Positions 41,732-50,438 are shown, numbered from the stretch's first letter. The stretch: DNA of 59,498 nt from Verrucomicrobiales bacterium (GCA_002698785.1 PAAG01000002.1:86601-146098); one strand, 5' to 3'. Translations and numbers: made by a program. Notes: a model not told the origin generated them from the sequence alone.

Positions 41732-42331
41732 AGCTTGGGGGATTTTGAATCAGTTAAAAAGCGTAGATCCGAAAGATTCACCGGACAGCAGGCAGGTGTC
41801 CAGAACAAACCGGCAAACCGGTGTGGCATTCTCGTACCAGATCGCGCCACCCAGCACCAACGAACCGCCACAGCACCCTTCCCTAGGACTCTTCCCTGCC
41901 CCTTCCAGATTCAAAACCTCCCCTGCCTTGCTCTCGCCCTCTATAGCACTCCTCATAAACAAGTTACGAGAACCCAGCAGGAGGTCTGGCCGAACTATTT
42001 CGGGATTTCTTAGAGAAAAATTGAAGAAATATGTTTCACAACTCTTAGCCATCGGAACCCATTAATTTCTCCCATTAAAATCTGAACAAAAACATGTTCC
42101 TTCTATTTTTTACTCCAGTTATAAAACACCAACTGTGACGAGGCTGTAACATTGCAACTCGCATTGTCACACAAAAATATTTGCCTCTTTTCAGCGACCG
42201 AGCATTATCGCGTCATCACCGTTCGATCCGCTTGCAGAACTGCCGTGTCAGATTTGTCACTAAGGTTCGTTGGATCGTTTGCTGATCACCAACTATCAAG
42301 GATTAACTGATTTAACATCAAACCATACTCA
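41732..42331. other. 600-bp divergent intergenic region
   Basis: No convincing gene is seen. The part near 42120-42331 is AT-rich and carries a Pho-box-like repeat (see separate entry) and several TGTCAC-like elements; it should contain the porin promoter. Small frames at 41745-42065 (plus) and 41750-42052 (minus) have no recognisable protein features. The part at 41760-42050 is unexplained. Confidence 0.5.
42133..42150 (+). promoter_or_regulatory. Pho-box-like direct repeat upstream of first porin
   Basis: CTGTGAC-GAGG-CTGTAAC is a 7-4-7 direct repeat with an 11-bp period, resembling the E. coli Pho box (CTGTCAT repeats separated by 4 bp). It lies 182 bp upstream of the porin ATG. Nearby TTGTCAC (42164-42170 and 42254-42260) may be additional half sites. 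Confidence 0.5.
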
Positions 42332-43552
42332 ATGACACAACCTAATAAATTCAGGAAGCTGATGACTGCTGCTGGCGCTGCTGCGCTCATAGCTGGCGGA
42401 TCAGCCACTGCAGGCGATTATGGCAAAGCCATCATCGACGACAAGATGCCAATCGAAGCCGATCCGTGGTCTATCTGCGACATCTTCGACTACAGCACTC
42501 TCTACGAAGGCGAAGGCTTCATTAACGAAGTTTCTCTTACCGGCCGTTACCACGGTCAGATGATCTCTCAGTCCGAAGATTTCGGTGGGGTTCAAAACGG
42601 ATTTCACCAGTGGCAGCATCGCCGTGCACGTATCGGTCTTGACATCGGATTTGCCGACAACTTCACTTTCTACAGTTCTTTCAACGTATCTGACGGAAGC
42701 TCCAGCGGTCCTTTCACTGAAGGCGTTTTCTTCGATTCTCTCGACGAATTCGGTATCGAGTGGGAACCTACCGACGATTTCTACATCAACGTAGGTAAGC
42801 AGAAGCAGAAGATCACAGTTGAGAACGCAACTTCTTCGAAGCGGATCCTCACTGTTGAGCGTTCCACAATCGTTAACGAAGTTATCTCCGATAAGCCTTG
42901 GGGTATCACGGTTGGCTTCGAGTTCGGTGGAATCGAGCACGAAGTCGGTGGCTGGATCTACGGTGCAGACGAAGATTCCACTGGCGAGCGCTGGGATTGG
43001 GCAGATTTCGACTCTCGCGGTGGTTTCACCTACCGTGGTTCATTCGATATCTCCGACGCTACAGAGATCATGTATGGTTACCAGTTCACCAACAACGCAG
43101 GTGGATTTGCTAGCTCTCAGGGTCGCGCCGATAACGGTCTTGGCTCAGCTTACTCTCACGTGTTCCACGTAGGTTCCAAGTCTGAGTGGGGCAACTTCGG
43201 GTTGATCACCGACTTGATCTACGCCGCAGATCGCGAGTCCACTGGAGCTATTCCTTCTGGAAATGACACAGGCGGTGTTGTTATCCTTCCTTACTACAAC
43301 ATCACTGACAAGCTTCAGGCAGTTGCAAAATACTCATACATGGGTGACGGACGCCAGCAGCGCACACAGCGCTTCAACGTTCGCCAGCGCGTTGACAACA
43401 TGCACACCTTCTACGCAGGTCTTAACTACTACATCTGCGGCCAGAAACTTAAGCTTATGGGTGGATACGAATACGCAACAAGCGAAGAATACGGAACTGG
43501 CGTCGACATCGATTCCAGCACCTGGATGTTCGCAGTGCGCACCTACTGGTAG
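42332..43552 (+). CDS. OprP/OprO-like porin, strongly biased codons
   Basis: A 406-residue outer-membrane protein. A signal peptide (MTQPNKFRKLMTAAGAAALIAGGSATAG) precedes a mature barrel with alternating beta strands and periodic aromatic residues, ending in YW. Conserved parts are QHRRARIGLDI, SSKRILTVERS and YYICGQKLKLMGGYEYAT, shared with the next gene. OprP-type porins typically take up phosphate or polyphosphate. Codon use is strongly biased towards CGT/CGC and T-ending codons, as in rpoA, which suggests high expression. It follows a Pho-box-like site and is closed by a strong terminator. Substrate specificity is inferred. Confidence 0.82.
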   Translation: MTQPNKFRKLMTAAGAAALIAGGSATAGDYGKAIIDDKMPIEADPWSICDIFDYSTLYEGEGFINEVSLTGRYHGQMISQSEDFGGVQNGFHQWQHRRARIGLDIGFADNFTFYSSFNVSDGSSSGPFTEGVFFDSLDEFGIEWEPTDDFYINVGKQKQKITVENATSSKRILTVERSTIVNEVISDKPWGITVGFEFGGIEHEVGGWIYGADEDSTGERWDWADFDSRGGFTYRGSFDISDATEIMYGYQFTNNAGGFASSQGRADNGLGSAYSHVFHVGSKSEWGNFGLITDLIYAADRESTGAIPSGNDTGGVVILPYYNITDKLQAVAKYSYMGDGRQQRTQRFNVRQRVDNMHTFYAGLNYYICGQKLKLMGGYEYATSEEYGTGVDIDSSTWMFAVRTYW

Positions 43553-43564
43553 GATTTAACAAAC

Positions 43565-43581
43565 TTCCGCTCTGAGCGGAA
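43565..43581 (+). other. Small hairpin after porin stop
   Basis: TTCCGCT-CTG-AGCGGAA (7-bp arms, 3-base loop) lies just after the porin stop and 11 bp upstream of the main terminator. It may protect the 3' end of the porin mRNA. Confidence 0.4.
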
Positions 43582-43591
43582 ATCCCTTGGT

Positions 43592-43624
43592 AAGAGGCGG
43601 AACTTCGGTTCCGCCTCTTTTTTT
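43592..43624 (+). terminator. Rho-independent terminator (UUCG tetraloop)
   Basis: AAGAGGCGGAAC (43592-43603) and GTTCCGCCTCTT (43608-43619) form a 12-bp stem closed by a C(TTCG)G tetraloop and followed by a run of T. This is one of the strongest terminators in the window. Confidence 0.9.
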
Positions 43625-43678
43625 GTGCCCAATCGCTCCGATAATGGTGAACGGAAAGATGGACGGAAAAAGAATCCC

Positions 43679-43696
43679 TTGTAACGAATCCGTCAC
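43679..43696 (+). promoter_or_regulatory. Pho-box-like direct repeat upstream of second porin
   Basis: TTGTAAC-GAAT-CCGTCAC shows the same 7-4-7 geometry with an 11-bp period as the site before the first porin. It is 108 bp upstream of the second porin ATG, with a -10-like TATAT at 43702-43706. Confidence 0.45.
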
Positions 43697-43804
43697 AATA
43701 GTATATGGCTTGGAAACGCTTTGCTCCCGGGACCCTTGCCAACAGTCGGACCGGGTATCTGCGATCTTTGCCGAGCCATTCGTGCGCGGCATTTCATCTA
43801 TTCC

Positions 43805-45040
43805 ATGACACTACAAATGAATCGCAATTCTATCCTGAGAAGACTCGCGATTACCGCCGTAACAATCCCGGCATTTCTTTCCTTCGCTGATGCGGGAGAG
43901 TACGGGAAAGCGGTAATCGACGACAAAAGCCCAATCTCCTCTTCCCCGTGGTCAATCTGCTCTCTTTTCGACTACAGCACTCTCTACGAGGGAGACGGCC
44001 TGATCAAAGAGGTCGCGCTCACAGGCCGATATCATGGCCAGTATATCTCCCAGACCGAAGAAGAGGGCGGCGCTTCAAACGGCTTTCATAACTGGCAACA
44101 TCGGAGAGCCAGGCTTGGCTTTGACGTCGAATTCGCCGGGAATCTGACCTTCGTTTCATCCATCAACATCTCGGATGGCAGCGGAAGCTCCTTCGGGCTC
44201 ACCCGTGGAGTATTCTTTGACGATTGGGACGAACTCTTTGTAAAATGGGAACCCAGCGATGATGTCTATGTGCTCGTTGGAAAGACCAAACAGAAGATCA
44301 CCATGGAAAACATGGAATCTTCGAAACGAATTCTGACCGTTGAAAGATCCCAGATTGTGAACGAGGTGATCGCCTCCGACTACCCCTGGGGAGCCTTGGT
44401 TGGATTTAACCTCTTCGGAATTGATCAGGAGGTAGGTTTCTGGCTTACAGGAGGTGAAGTGGATTCCACAGGTGAGCGATGGAAGTTCCCTTCGCCGGAC
44501 GGACGTGGCGGCTTCACCTATCGTGGCAACCTCCCCGTTTCCGATGCTACCCAATTGTATTTCGGCTACCAGTTCACGAATAATGCCAGCGGCTTCGCCA
44601 ACGGTTCCGGAAACGCTGATTCCGACCACGGTTCACAATACGAGCACGTTGCTCACATTGGAACCAAGTCCGAGTGGGGTAAGCTAGGATTGATCACGGA
44701 TGTGATCGCCGCAAGCAATCGAGAAAGTAGCGGCCCTATCGCAGCCGGCAATGATACGTGGGGCTTCGTGGTGCTCCCCTACTACAACGTTACAGACAAA
44801 CTCCAGTTCGTTGCCAAATACGCCTACATGGATGAAGGTCGGCAGCAGCGCTATCAGCGCTATTTTGTGAGGCAATACCTTGATGGATATCACACCTTCT
44901 ATGCCGGCTTCAATTACTACATTTGCGGACAGAAGCTGAAGCTCATGGGTGGATACGAATATGCCACCGTGAACGAGTTCACGACCGGAGCAGACATCGA
45001 TTCCAGCAGTTGGGTATTCGCCGTCAGAAGCTACTGGTAG
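43805..45040 (+). CDS. OprP/OprO-like porin, paralogue of the preceding gene
   Basis: A 411-residue outer-membrane porin closely related to the gene at 42332: it shares QHRRAR, SSKRILTVERS, GERW, GFTYRG, the sequence YYICGQKLKLMGGYEYAT and the final YW. The codon use is ordinary for the window (for example CGG, AGA and AGG for Arg where the first gene uses CGC/CGT), so it is probably less expressed or younger in this role. ATG 43805 is used; ATG 43817 is also possible. The signal peptide ends near residue 33 (FADAGEYG). It has its own Pho-box-like site and terminator. Confidence 0.82.
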   Translation: MTLQMNRNSILRRLAITAVTIPAFLSFADAGEYGKAVIDDKSPISSSPWSICSLFDYSTLYEGDGLIKEVALTGRYHGQYISQTEEEGGASNGFHNWQHRRARLGFDVEFAGNLTFVSSINISDGSGSSFGLTRGVFFDDWDELFVKWEPSDDVYVLVGKTKQKITMENMESSKRILTVERSQIVNEVIASDYPWGALVGFNLFGIDQEVGFWLTGGEVDSTGERWKFPSPDGRGGFTYRGNLPVSDATQLYFGYQFTNNASGFANGSGNADSDHGSQYEHVAHIGTKSEWGKLGLITDVIAASNRESSGPIAAGNDTWGFVVLPYYNVTDKLQFVAKYAYMDEGRQQRYQRYFVRQYLDGYHTFYAGFNYYICGQKLKLMGGYEYATVNEFTTGADIDSSSWVFAVRSYW

Positions 45041-45067
45041 GAGATACCACTCAATTTTTGACGAGAG

Positions 45068-45099
45068 AAAGCGAGACCAACTCCGGTCTCGCTTTTTTT
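45068..45099 (+). terminator. Rho-independent terminator after second porin
   Basis: AAAGCGAGACC (45068-45078) pairs with GGTCTCGCTTT (45085-45095) around a 6-base loop, and a T-run continues to 45099. It ends the second porin transcript 50 bp upstream of hprK. Confidence 0.88.
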
Positions 45100-45148
45100 G
45101 TTCGCTTGAGGCAAACAACTAACCGATACTGTTTTACCGCGACATCAA

Positions 45149-46123
45149 ATGGCAAAAAGCAAAACCCATACAGCTCCCCCGTCGATCAAAGTTGGAGATT
45201 TCTTCAAGCGGCACGGAAAGGAACTCTCGATGAAACTTGTGGGGTCGCGGATAGGATACGATCGCCCCATCCTTGAGCCGACGATCAACCGCCCGGGCCT
45301 CGCATTAACTGGCTTCTACAAATATTTTGCTCTCCACCGGATTCAGGTGATAGGACTAGCGGAACGCTCTTACATTCGGCACCTCAGTCAGGCTAATGCG
45401 GAGAAGAGGTTCATGGATCTTTGTCGCCATAGAATTCCCTGTATTGTCGTTAGTCGTGCCCAGGAACTCACTGAGAACCTGCTTGAGATTGCAAATGAGG
45501 CAGGCGTTTCGGTTTTCCAGACCTCCATGGTGACGATGAACTACATCAATGCGGCCACAGTGCGCCTGGATTGGGAATTTGCCCCTTCCACGTCTCAACA
45601 CGGATGCATGATCGACGTGATGGGTATTGGCATTCTCATCCGAGGTGACAGTGGAACCGGTAAGAGCGAGACCGTGCTGGCATTGCTCCGTCGCGGAGCC
45701 AGCCTTGTTGCCGACGACATGGTCCGAATCCGTAATATTGAGGATCGGGAGCTCATCGCCACTGCTCCTGAGCTCGGGAGGAGCTACATGGAAGTTCGCG
45801 GGCTCGGCATTATTAACGTGGCAGCTCTTTTTGGCGTTGGGACGTTTCGAACAGAAAAACGTCTGGACCTTGTCGTGACCCTGAAGCGTGAGGGCGAAAT
45901 GGAGTCTGTAGAACGGCTGGGCCTCGACCGCGAAAAAGTGGACGTTCTCGGTATTGAAGTCCCCCATATTGAGCTTCCGGTGGCACCGGGACGAGACATG
46001 GCTCAACTCATTGAAGTCGCCGCCCTCGACCAGAAGCTGAAGACGCTGGGGCACGACTCCGCCGTCGAATTCAACAAGAAACTGTTGAAAAGGATGCGCG
46101 ACCAGCGAAAATCCGTTGTATAA
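45149..46123 (+). CDS. hprK: HPr kinase/phosphorylase
   Basis: A 324-residue bifunctional sensor that phosphorylates and dephosphorylates HPr on Ser46 in response to metabolite levels. The N-terminal domain starts VGDFFKRHGKELSMKLV; the P-loop is GDSGTGKSE (166-174), the catalytic histidine is H151 (SQHGCMID), and the signature YMEVRGLGIINVAALFG follows. It is the first of three genes (hprK, HPr, EI). The absence of EII components suggests a regulatory, not transport, PTS (inference). Confidence 0.95.
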   Translation: MAKSKTHTAPPSIKVGDFFKRHGKELSMKLVGSRIGYDRPILEPTINRPGLALTGFYKYFALHRIQVIGLAERSYIRHLSQANAEKRFMDLCRHRIPCIVVSRAQELTENLLEIANEAGVSVFQTSMVTMNYINAATVRLDWEFAPSTSQHGCMIDVMGIGILIRGDSGTGKSETVLALLRRGASLVADDMVRIRNIEDRELIATAPELGRSYMEVRGLGIINVAALFGVGTFRTEKRLDLVVTLKREGEMESVERLGLDREKVDVLGIEVPHIELPVAPGRDMAQLIEVAALDQKLKTLGHDSAVEFNKKLLKRMRDQRKSVV

Positions 46124-46161
46124 ATCGATACAAATACAATTTCTGACCTTCCTGTAACCAC

Positions 46162-46431
46162 ATGCCCGCTTGTGAATTGACGATCCCAAACCAAGAGGGT
46201 CTGCACGCCCGCCCGGCGGCAAAATTCGTCAAATTGGCGAGCCAGTTCGATTGTGATATCTGGGTTGAGAAGGACGACGAGGAAATTAACGGCAAGAGTA
46301 TCATGGGGTTAATGATGCTGGCAGCAGCCCAAGGAAGCATCATCCGAGTCTCTGCCGAAGGTGACGATGCAGATCTCGCGATCGAGAAAATATCGGCCCT
46401 GGTGAACAGCGGATTCGAAGCTGAGCCTTGA
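46162..46431 (+). CDS. ptsH: HPr phosphocarrier protein
   Basis: An 89-residue HPr. H15 in EGLHARPAAKFV is the EI phosphorylation site, and S46 in INGKSIMGLMMLAA is the HPr kinase site. Both are intact, so it can be used in both the PEP-dependent chain and in HprK-dependent regulation. It lies 38 bp after hprK and 91 bp before ptsI. Confidence 0.95.
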   Translation: MPACELTIPNQEGLHARPAAKFVKLASQFDCDIWVEKDDEEINGKSIMGLMMLAAAQGSIIRVSAEGDDADLAIEKISALVNSGFEAEP

Positions 46432-46522
46432 GTTTCGTCGCTTTTCTGCAAATTTGGCGTCCTATTTGGCCAGAAAGCCATAATTTTTGGCCTTTAGAAA
46501 CGTTTACAGGACGTTGATTTCA

Positions 46523-48295
46523 ATGACGCGACCCGCTGATAAGCCCGAGACCCGCTTGGAGGGTATCGGCGTTTCCCCTGGTATTGCCTGGGGGCCCGCT
46601 GAGATACTGGGGAAAACACTAGAAGAACCGGAATGTCTTCCGATTCCGCGCAGTCGTGTAGACTCGGAAAAAGCACGATTCTCTCTGGCACTGGTGGCAA
46701 CTCGTGACCAGATCCTCGAGTTGCAGAAAGAGATCAGCGAAAACGAGGGCGAAAATCATGCTGCCATCTTTGATGCACACCTCCTCCTGCTCGAAGATTC
46801 CACGGTCCTCAACGAAGTTCTTCGCATTACAGAGACGGAGTTGAAATCGATCGACTGGGCCTACTACACGGTCGTGAAGCGGTATATCGACTCTCTCAGG
46901 AAGATCTCCGATCCTTATTTGAGGGAGCGTGCTGTCGATATCGAAGATGTGGCAAAGCGGGTTCTCAAGAACCTGAGGTGGACCGACCATGGAGAAGGCG
47001 ACTCTGCAGAGCCACCGCACAGTTCCGTCGTCCTCGCTCACAACCTAACCCCTTCTGACACGGTGAGCATGGACCGATCAAGAGTTCGTGGTTTTGCTAC
47101 GGAAGTCGGAAGTGCTACCTCTCACACGGCGATCATGGCACGCTCGCTGAATATTCCAGCCGTGGTTGCCCTTCACCAACTCCCCGAGTTTCTCACTCCG
47201 GGAGATACAGTCCTCATTGATGGCTACCACGGGGTTGTGATCATCAATCCTGCGGCTGAGACCATTACCGAGTATGAAGGCCTTGCCAAGAAGGAGCGAG
47301 AAATCCTGCACGACCTCGAAGATCTCAAAGGCTCGGAAACCCTGACTGCAGATGGGAAGAAAATCACCCTTTCGGCAAACATCGAATTCCTTGAGGAGTT
47401 GTCTGGAGTCACAGAGCAGGATGCTGAGGGTGTCGGCCTTTATCGTACGGAGTTTTTCTACCTGAGTGATAAGAAGCTCCGAACCGAGGAGAGTCAGGCA
47501 GATAACTATCGCCAGGTTGCAGAAGCGACGGCTCCACATGGTGTCATCATCAGGACAGTAGACGTAGGCGGAGACAAGTTGTGCCCTGAGCTTTTCGAGA
47601 ACCCGGAACCGAACCCCTTTCTTGGTTGGCGCGGAATACGCCTAAGCCTTGACCGGACAGAAGAGTTTCAAACCCAGTTGCGAGCGATCTTACGAGCAAG
47701 TGCTTTTGGAAAGGTCCGTGTCATGTTCCCATTCGTCTCTACCCTTGAAGAGATCCGCGGAGCGAAGGAGGAGGTCGAACGAGCAAAGAACGAACTACGG
47801 GAGGAAAATGTAGGCTTCGATGAGAACCTCGAAATCGGGGCCATGATCGAGATCCCCAGCGCTGTGATGATCGCAGACCACATCGCGAAGGAGGTGGACT
47901 TTTTCTCCATAGGAACCAACGACCTGGTGCAGTACATCACCGCAGTCGACCGGGTCAATGACAGGATCGCAGCGCTTTATCAGCCTACCCACCCGGCAGT
48001 CGTCTCCATGATCCGTGAAACGATTGAAGCGGCCCACCGAAACGGTATCTGGTGCGGAGTTTGCGGAGAAGCGGCGAGCGATCTGGATATGACACCCATC
48101 TGGGTCGGACTGGGTGTTGATGAGCTTTCGGTAGGTGCAGCACAGGTACTTCGCACGCGCCGAGCCCTTTCAAGACTCGATTCAAATGAGTGCGGTCAAC
48201 TTACCGAAAAATTGAGAGAGTGCGGAACCGCAGCAGAGGTGAAAGAACTCTGCCATGCCATGGCTCAGGATTCCTATCCGGAATTGCTTTTGTGA
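46523..48295 (+). CDS. ptsI: PTS Enzyme I (phosphoenolpyruvate-protein phosphotransferase)
   Basis: A 590-residue Enzyme I that passes phosphate from PEP to HPr. Active-site H201 is in VGSATSHTAIMARSLNIPAVV. The PEP-binding barrel carries VGLYRTEFFYL, FLGWRGIRLSLDR, MIEIPSAVMIADHIAKEVDFFSIGTNDLVQY and NGIWCGVCGEAA. The open frame extends to 46487 but ATG 46523 is preferred, because the conserved EGIGVSPGIAWGPA motif then starts at residue 13. It is the third gene of the regulatory PTS set; no EII gene is seen in the window. Confidence 0.95.
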   Translation: MTRPADKPETRLEGIGVSPGIAWGPAEILGKTLEEPECLPIPRSRVDSEKARFSLALVATRDQILELQKEISENEGENHAAIFDAHLLLLEDSTVLNEVLRITETELKSIDWAYYTVVKRYIDSLRKISDPYLRERAVDIEDVAKRVLKNLRWTDHGEGDSAEPPHSSVVLAHNLTPSDTVSMDRSRVRGFATEVGSATSHTAIMARSLNIPAVVALHQLPEFLTPGDTVLIDGYHGVVIINPAAETITEYEGLAKKEREILHDLEDLKGSETLTADGKKITLSANIEFLEELSGVTEQDAEGVGLYRTEFFYLSDKKLRTEESQADNYRQVAEATAPHGVIIRTVDVGGDKLCPELFENPEPNPFLGWRGIRLSLDRTEEFQTQLRAILRASAFGKVRVMFPFVSTLEEIRGAKEEVERAKNELREENVGFDENLEIGAMIEIPSAVMIADHIAKEVDFFSIGTNDLVQYITAVDRVNDRIAALYQPTHPAVVSMIRETIEAAHRNGIWCGVCGEAASDLDMTPIWVGLGVDELSVGAAQVLRTRRALSRLDSNECGQLTEKLRECGTAAEVKELCHAMAQDSYPELLL

Positions 48296-48361
48296 CACCT
48301 ATCTGAGATTGACCAATCGAAATTTAACGAAACAGTAGTGTCCCGCCTCACGTCCCCTCGA

Positions 48362-49570
48362 ATGCGATTTCCAAAGCACAGAAAATCACTCCGCTATGGC
48401 ACACTTGCAGTGCCGCGCGTGATTCCTGCCCTTGCCTGCTGTATAGCACTAGCATTCGTCTTCGTAAGCGACTGCCCGGCTCCACCTGAATGGAGCCTCC
48501 CCACCCTGCCGTTTGCAAAAAAGGACAACGGAGAGATTCAAGAGACAGGTCAAGCCCCAGTCGGCCCAGGTGGGATGTGCATGTTGCCGAGCGGCCAATA
48601 CATCATCTCGGGACATCAGTTTTTCATGCACCAGTGGAGGGTGATGAAGCTCGATAAAAAGGGCAGTTGGGTTCCCTTTCCTGATCAGGCCATGAACACC
48701 CCTGGTTCAGGATCTCCCGTAGAGTTGGATTCTGTGCTCGGGCTTGCCTGCGATCCTCGGGGTATCGTCTGGATGTTGGACAATGGGCGCAGGAGTGGTC
48801 GCGCCCCAAAACTCGTCGCCTGGGATACGAAGCGAAATCAGCTGCACCAGGTGATTGTCATCAACGCTCAGGCCCTTTCACCGAAGTCTTTCCTGAAAAA
48901 TCTTGTTCTCGATCCGGTCAGTCCATTTATCTACATCTCCGATCCTGCGGACGGTATCAGTTCGGCGATCATTGTGGTCAACACGCAAACGGGCCTGACT
49001 CGCAGAGTCCTGGAAGGTCACAGATCGGTGCAGATGGATCCATCGATTGCGTTGGCACTGGATGGAAAGGACGTGGAGGTACGCCGGCCCGACGGGCAAA
49101 TTGCGACTCCTCTCACCGGGGTCAGCCCAATCGCGATCGACAGGAAGGGTGAATGGCTCTACTACGGCCCAAGAAACGGGGCCTCTCTATTCAAGATCAA
49201 GACCGAGTTACTGAAGCGGCCCGACCTTGCACCGAACATTATTCAGAGCCAGGTCACAGGGGTATCACCGAAGCCGGTCTGCGACAGCATGGTGATCGAT
49301 GCAAAGGGTCGCATCTACTTTGGTGACATTTCACGAGGCTCGATCGACTATGTTTCTCCTGATGAGGAGTACCTGAACCTCCGACTCCTCATCAAAGATC
49401 CTCGTCTGGTGTGGCCCGGCGGCCTGACGATAGGACCCGACGGACATCTGCATTTCTTTTCCAGCCAGCTTCATCGCACCCCGTTCTTCAACAGCGGAAA
49501 AGATGTGACGACTCCCCCATTTTCGATATTCAAAGCGAGACCTCTCCCAGCGAGCCGATTCGGTTTTTAA
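48362..49570 (+). CDS. MRJP/Yellow-family secreted protein
   Basis: A protein of about 402 residues with an N-terminal hydrophobic segment (VIPALACCIALAFVFVSD). The remainder matches the major royal jelly protein/Yellow family, which also includes bacterial members and forms a six-bladed beta-propeller: GLACDPRGIVWMLDNGRR, LVLDPVSPFIYISDPADG, DRKGEWLYYGPRNGASLFKI, SMVIDAKGRIYFGDISRGSI and WPGGLTIGPDGHLHFFSSQLHR. The biochemical role in bacteria is not settled. It starts at ATG 48362 or GTG 48338. It follows ptsI by about 66 bp and precedes prmC by 16 bp. Confidence 0.82.
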   Translation: MRFPKHRKSLRYGTLAVPRVIPALACCIALAFVFVSDCPAPPEWSLPTLPFAKKDNGEIQETGQAPVGPGGMCMLPSGQYIISGHQFFMHQWRVMKLDKKGSWVPFPDQAMNTPGSGSPVELDSVLGLACDPRGIVWMLDNGRRSGRAPKLVAWDTKRNQLHQVIVINAQALSPKSFLKNLVLDPVSPFIYISDPADGISSAIIVVNTQTGLTRRVLEGHRSVQMDPSIALALDGKDVEVRRPDGQIATPLTGVSPIAIDRKGEWLYYGPRNGASLFKIKTELLKRPDLAPNIIQSQVTGVSPKPVCDSMVIDAKGRIYFGDISRGSIDYVSPDEEYLNLRLLIKDPRLVWPGGLTIGPDGHLHFFSSQLHRTPFFNSGKDVTTPPFSIFKARPLPASRFGF

Positions 49571-49586
49571 GAGCGACCGAAATTCT

Positions 49587-50438
49587 ATGGCCACTATCCT
49601 GGATACTCTCAAAAAGGGGACTGAATACCTGCAGAAATATGGTGTCGAAGATGCCCGGCTCAACATGGAGCATTTGATCGCCCATGTGCAAAAGGTCGAT
49701 CGCATGCAGATCTATCTCGATTTTGATCGGCCCCTATCCGAAGAAGCTCTTGAGAGTTTGCGAGAACTGACAAAAAGGCGCAGCCGGGGAGAACCGCTGC
49801 AACACCTGCTCGGAACAGTTGAGTTTTCTCATCTTGAGTTCGCCACGGACAACCGGGCTCTCATTCCCCGCCCCGAAACAGAAGAACTTGCGGAAAAGCT
49901 ACTTTCGAAAGAATGGCCAGATGGCGTCCGTATTTTGGACATGGGATGCGGTTCCGGTGTGATCGGTCTTTCTTTGGCGCATCATTTAGCCGACAAAAGC
50001 CCCGAGGTAGTCCTCGTGGATGTCTCTCCTGATGCTCTCGCTCTGGCCAGGGAAAATGTCGCAGCTATAGGTCTTTCCGACGAGCGCCTGACTTTTCTTG
50101 AGAGCGATCTGTTCTCTCAGGTATCCGGAACTTTCGATCTTATCGCCGCAAATCTCCCGTATATCCCGAATGCGGAAAAGACAGACCTGAGTCAGGAAGT
50201 ACTGCGTGATCCTGCATTGGCTCTCTACGGCGGAGAAGCTGGAACGGAAATCATGGATCAACTGCTCGAAACATGCGCCGAATACCTCAACGATGGCGGA
50301 CTCGTGGCTCTGGAGTTTGGAATTGGACAAGAAGAGCATCTTCAGAAAAAGGCAGAAGATCAGGGCTTCGAACCTGTTCTCACTGAAGCTGATATGAGTG
50401 GAGTCATACGGTTTCTCTTCGCCACAAAAACTCCATAG
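49587..50438 (+). CDS. prmC: Peptide chain release factor glutamine methyltransferase
   Basis: A 283-residue PrmC/HemK methyltransferase, which methylates the GGQ glutamine of release factors RF1/RF2. The N-terminal helical substrate-binding domain includes RRSRGEPLQHLLGTVEF and ALIPRPETEELAE. The SAM-binding motif is ILDMGCGSGVIGLSL (116-130). The catalytic motif is N189-L-P-Y192, an NLPY variant of the usual NPPY. It stands 58 bp upstream of murA, a frequent pairing (prmC-murA). Cytoplasmic. Confidence 0.93.
   Translation: MATILDTLKKGTEYLQKYGVEDARLNMEHLIAHVQKVDRMQIYLDFDRPLSEEALESLRELTKRRSRGEPLQHLLGTVEFSHLEFATDNRALIPRPETEELAEKLLSKEWPDGVRILDMGCGSGVIGLSLAHHLADKSPEVVLVDVSPDALALARENVAAIGLSDERLTFLESDLFSQVSGTFDLIAANLPYIPNAEKTDLSQEVLRDPALALYGGEAGTEIMDQLLETCAEYLNDGGLVALEFGIGQEEHLQKKAEDQGFEPVLTEADMSGVIRFLFATKTP

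Noticed and set aside
41745-42065. Possible small genes on both strands in the porin upstream region
   Set aside because: The two frames overlap almost fully in opposite directions, have no ribosome-binding site or known domain, and the codon choice is not coding-like.
45356-46222. Open frame of 288 codons on the minus strand opposite hprK
   Set aside because: hprK is a certain gene on the plus strand; the antisense frame has no recognisable domain.
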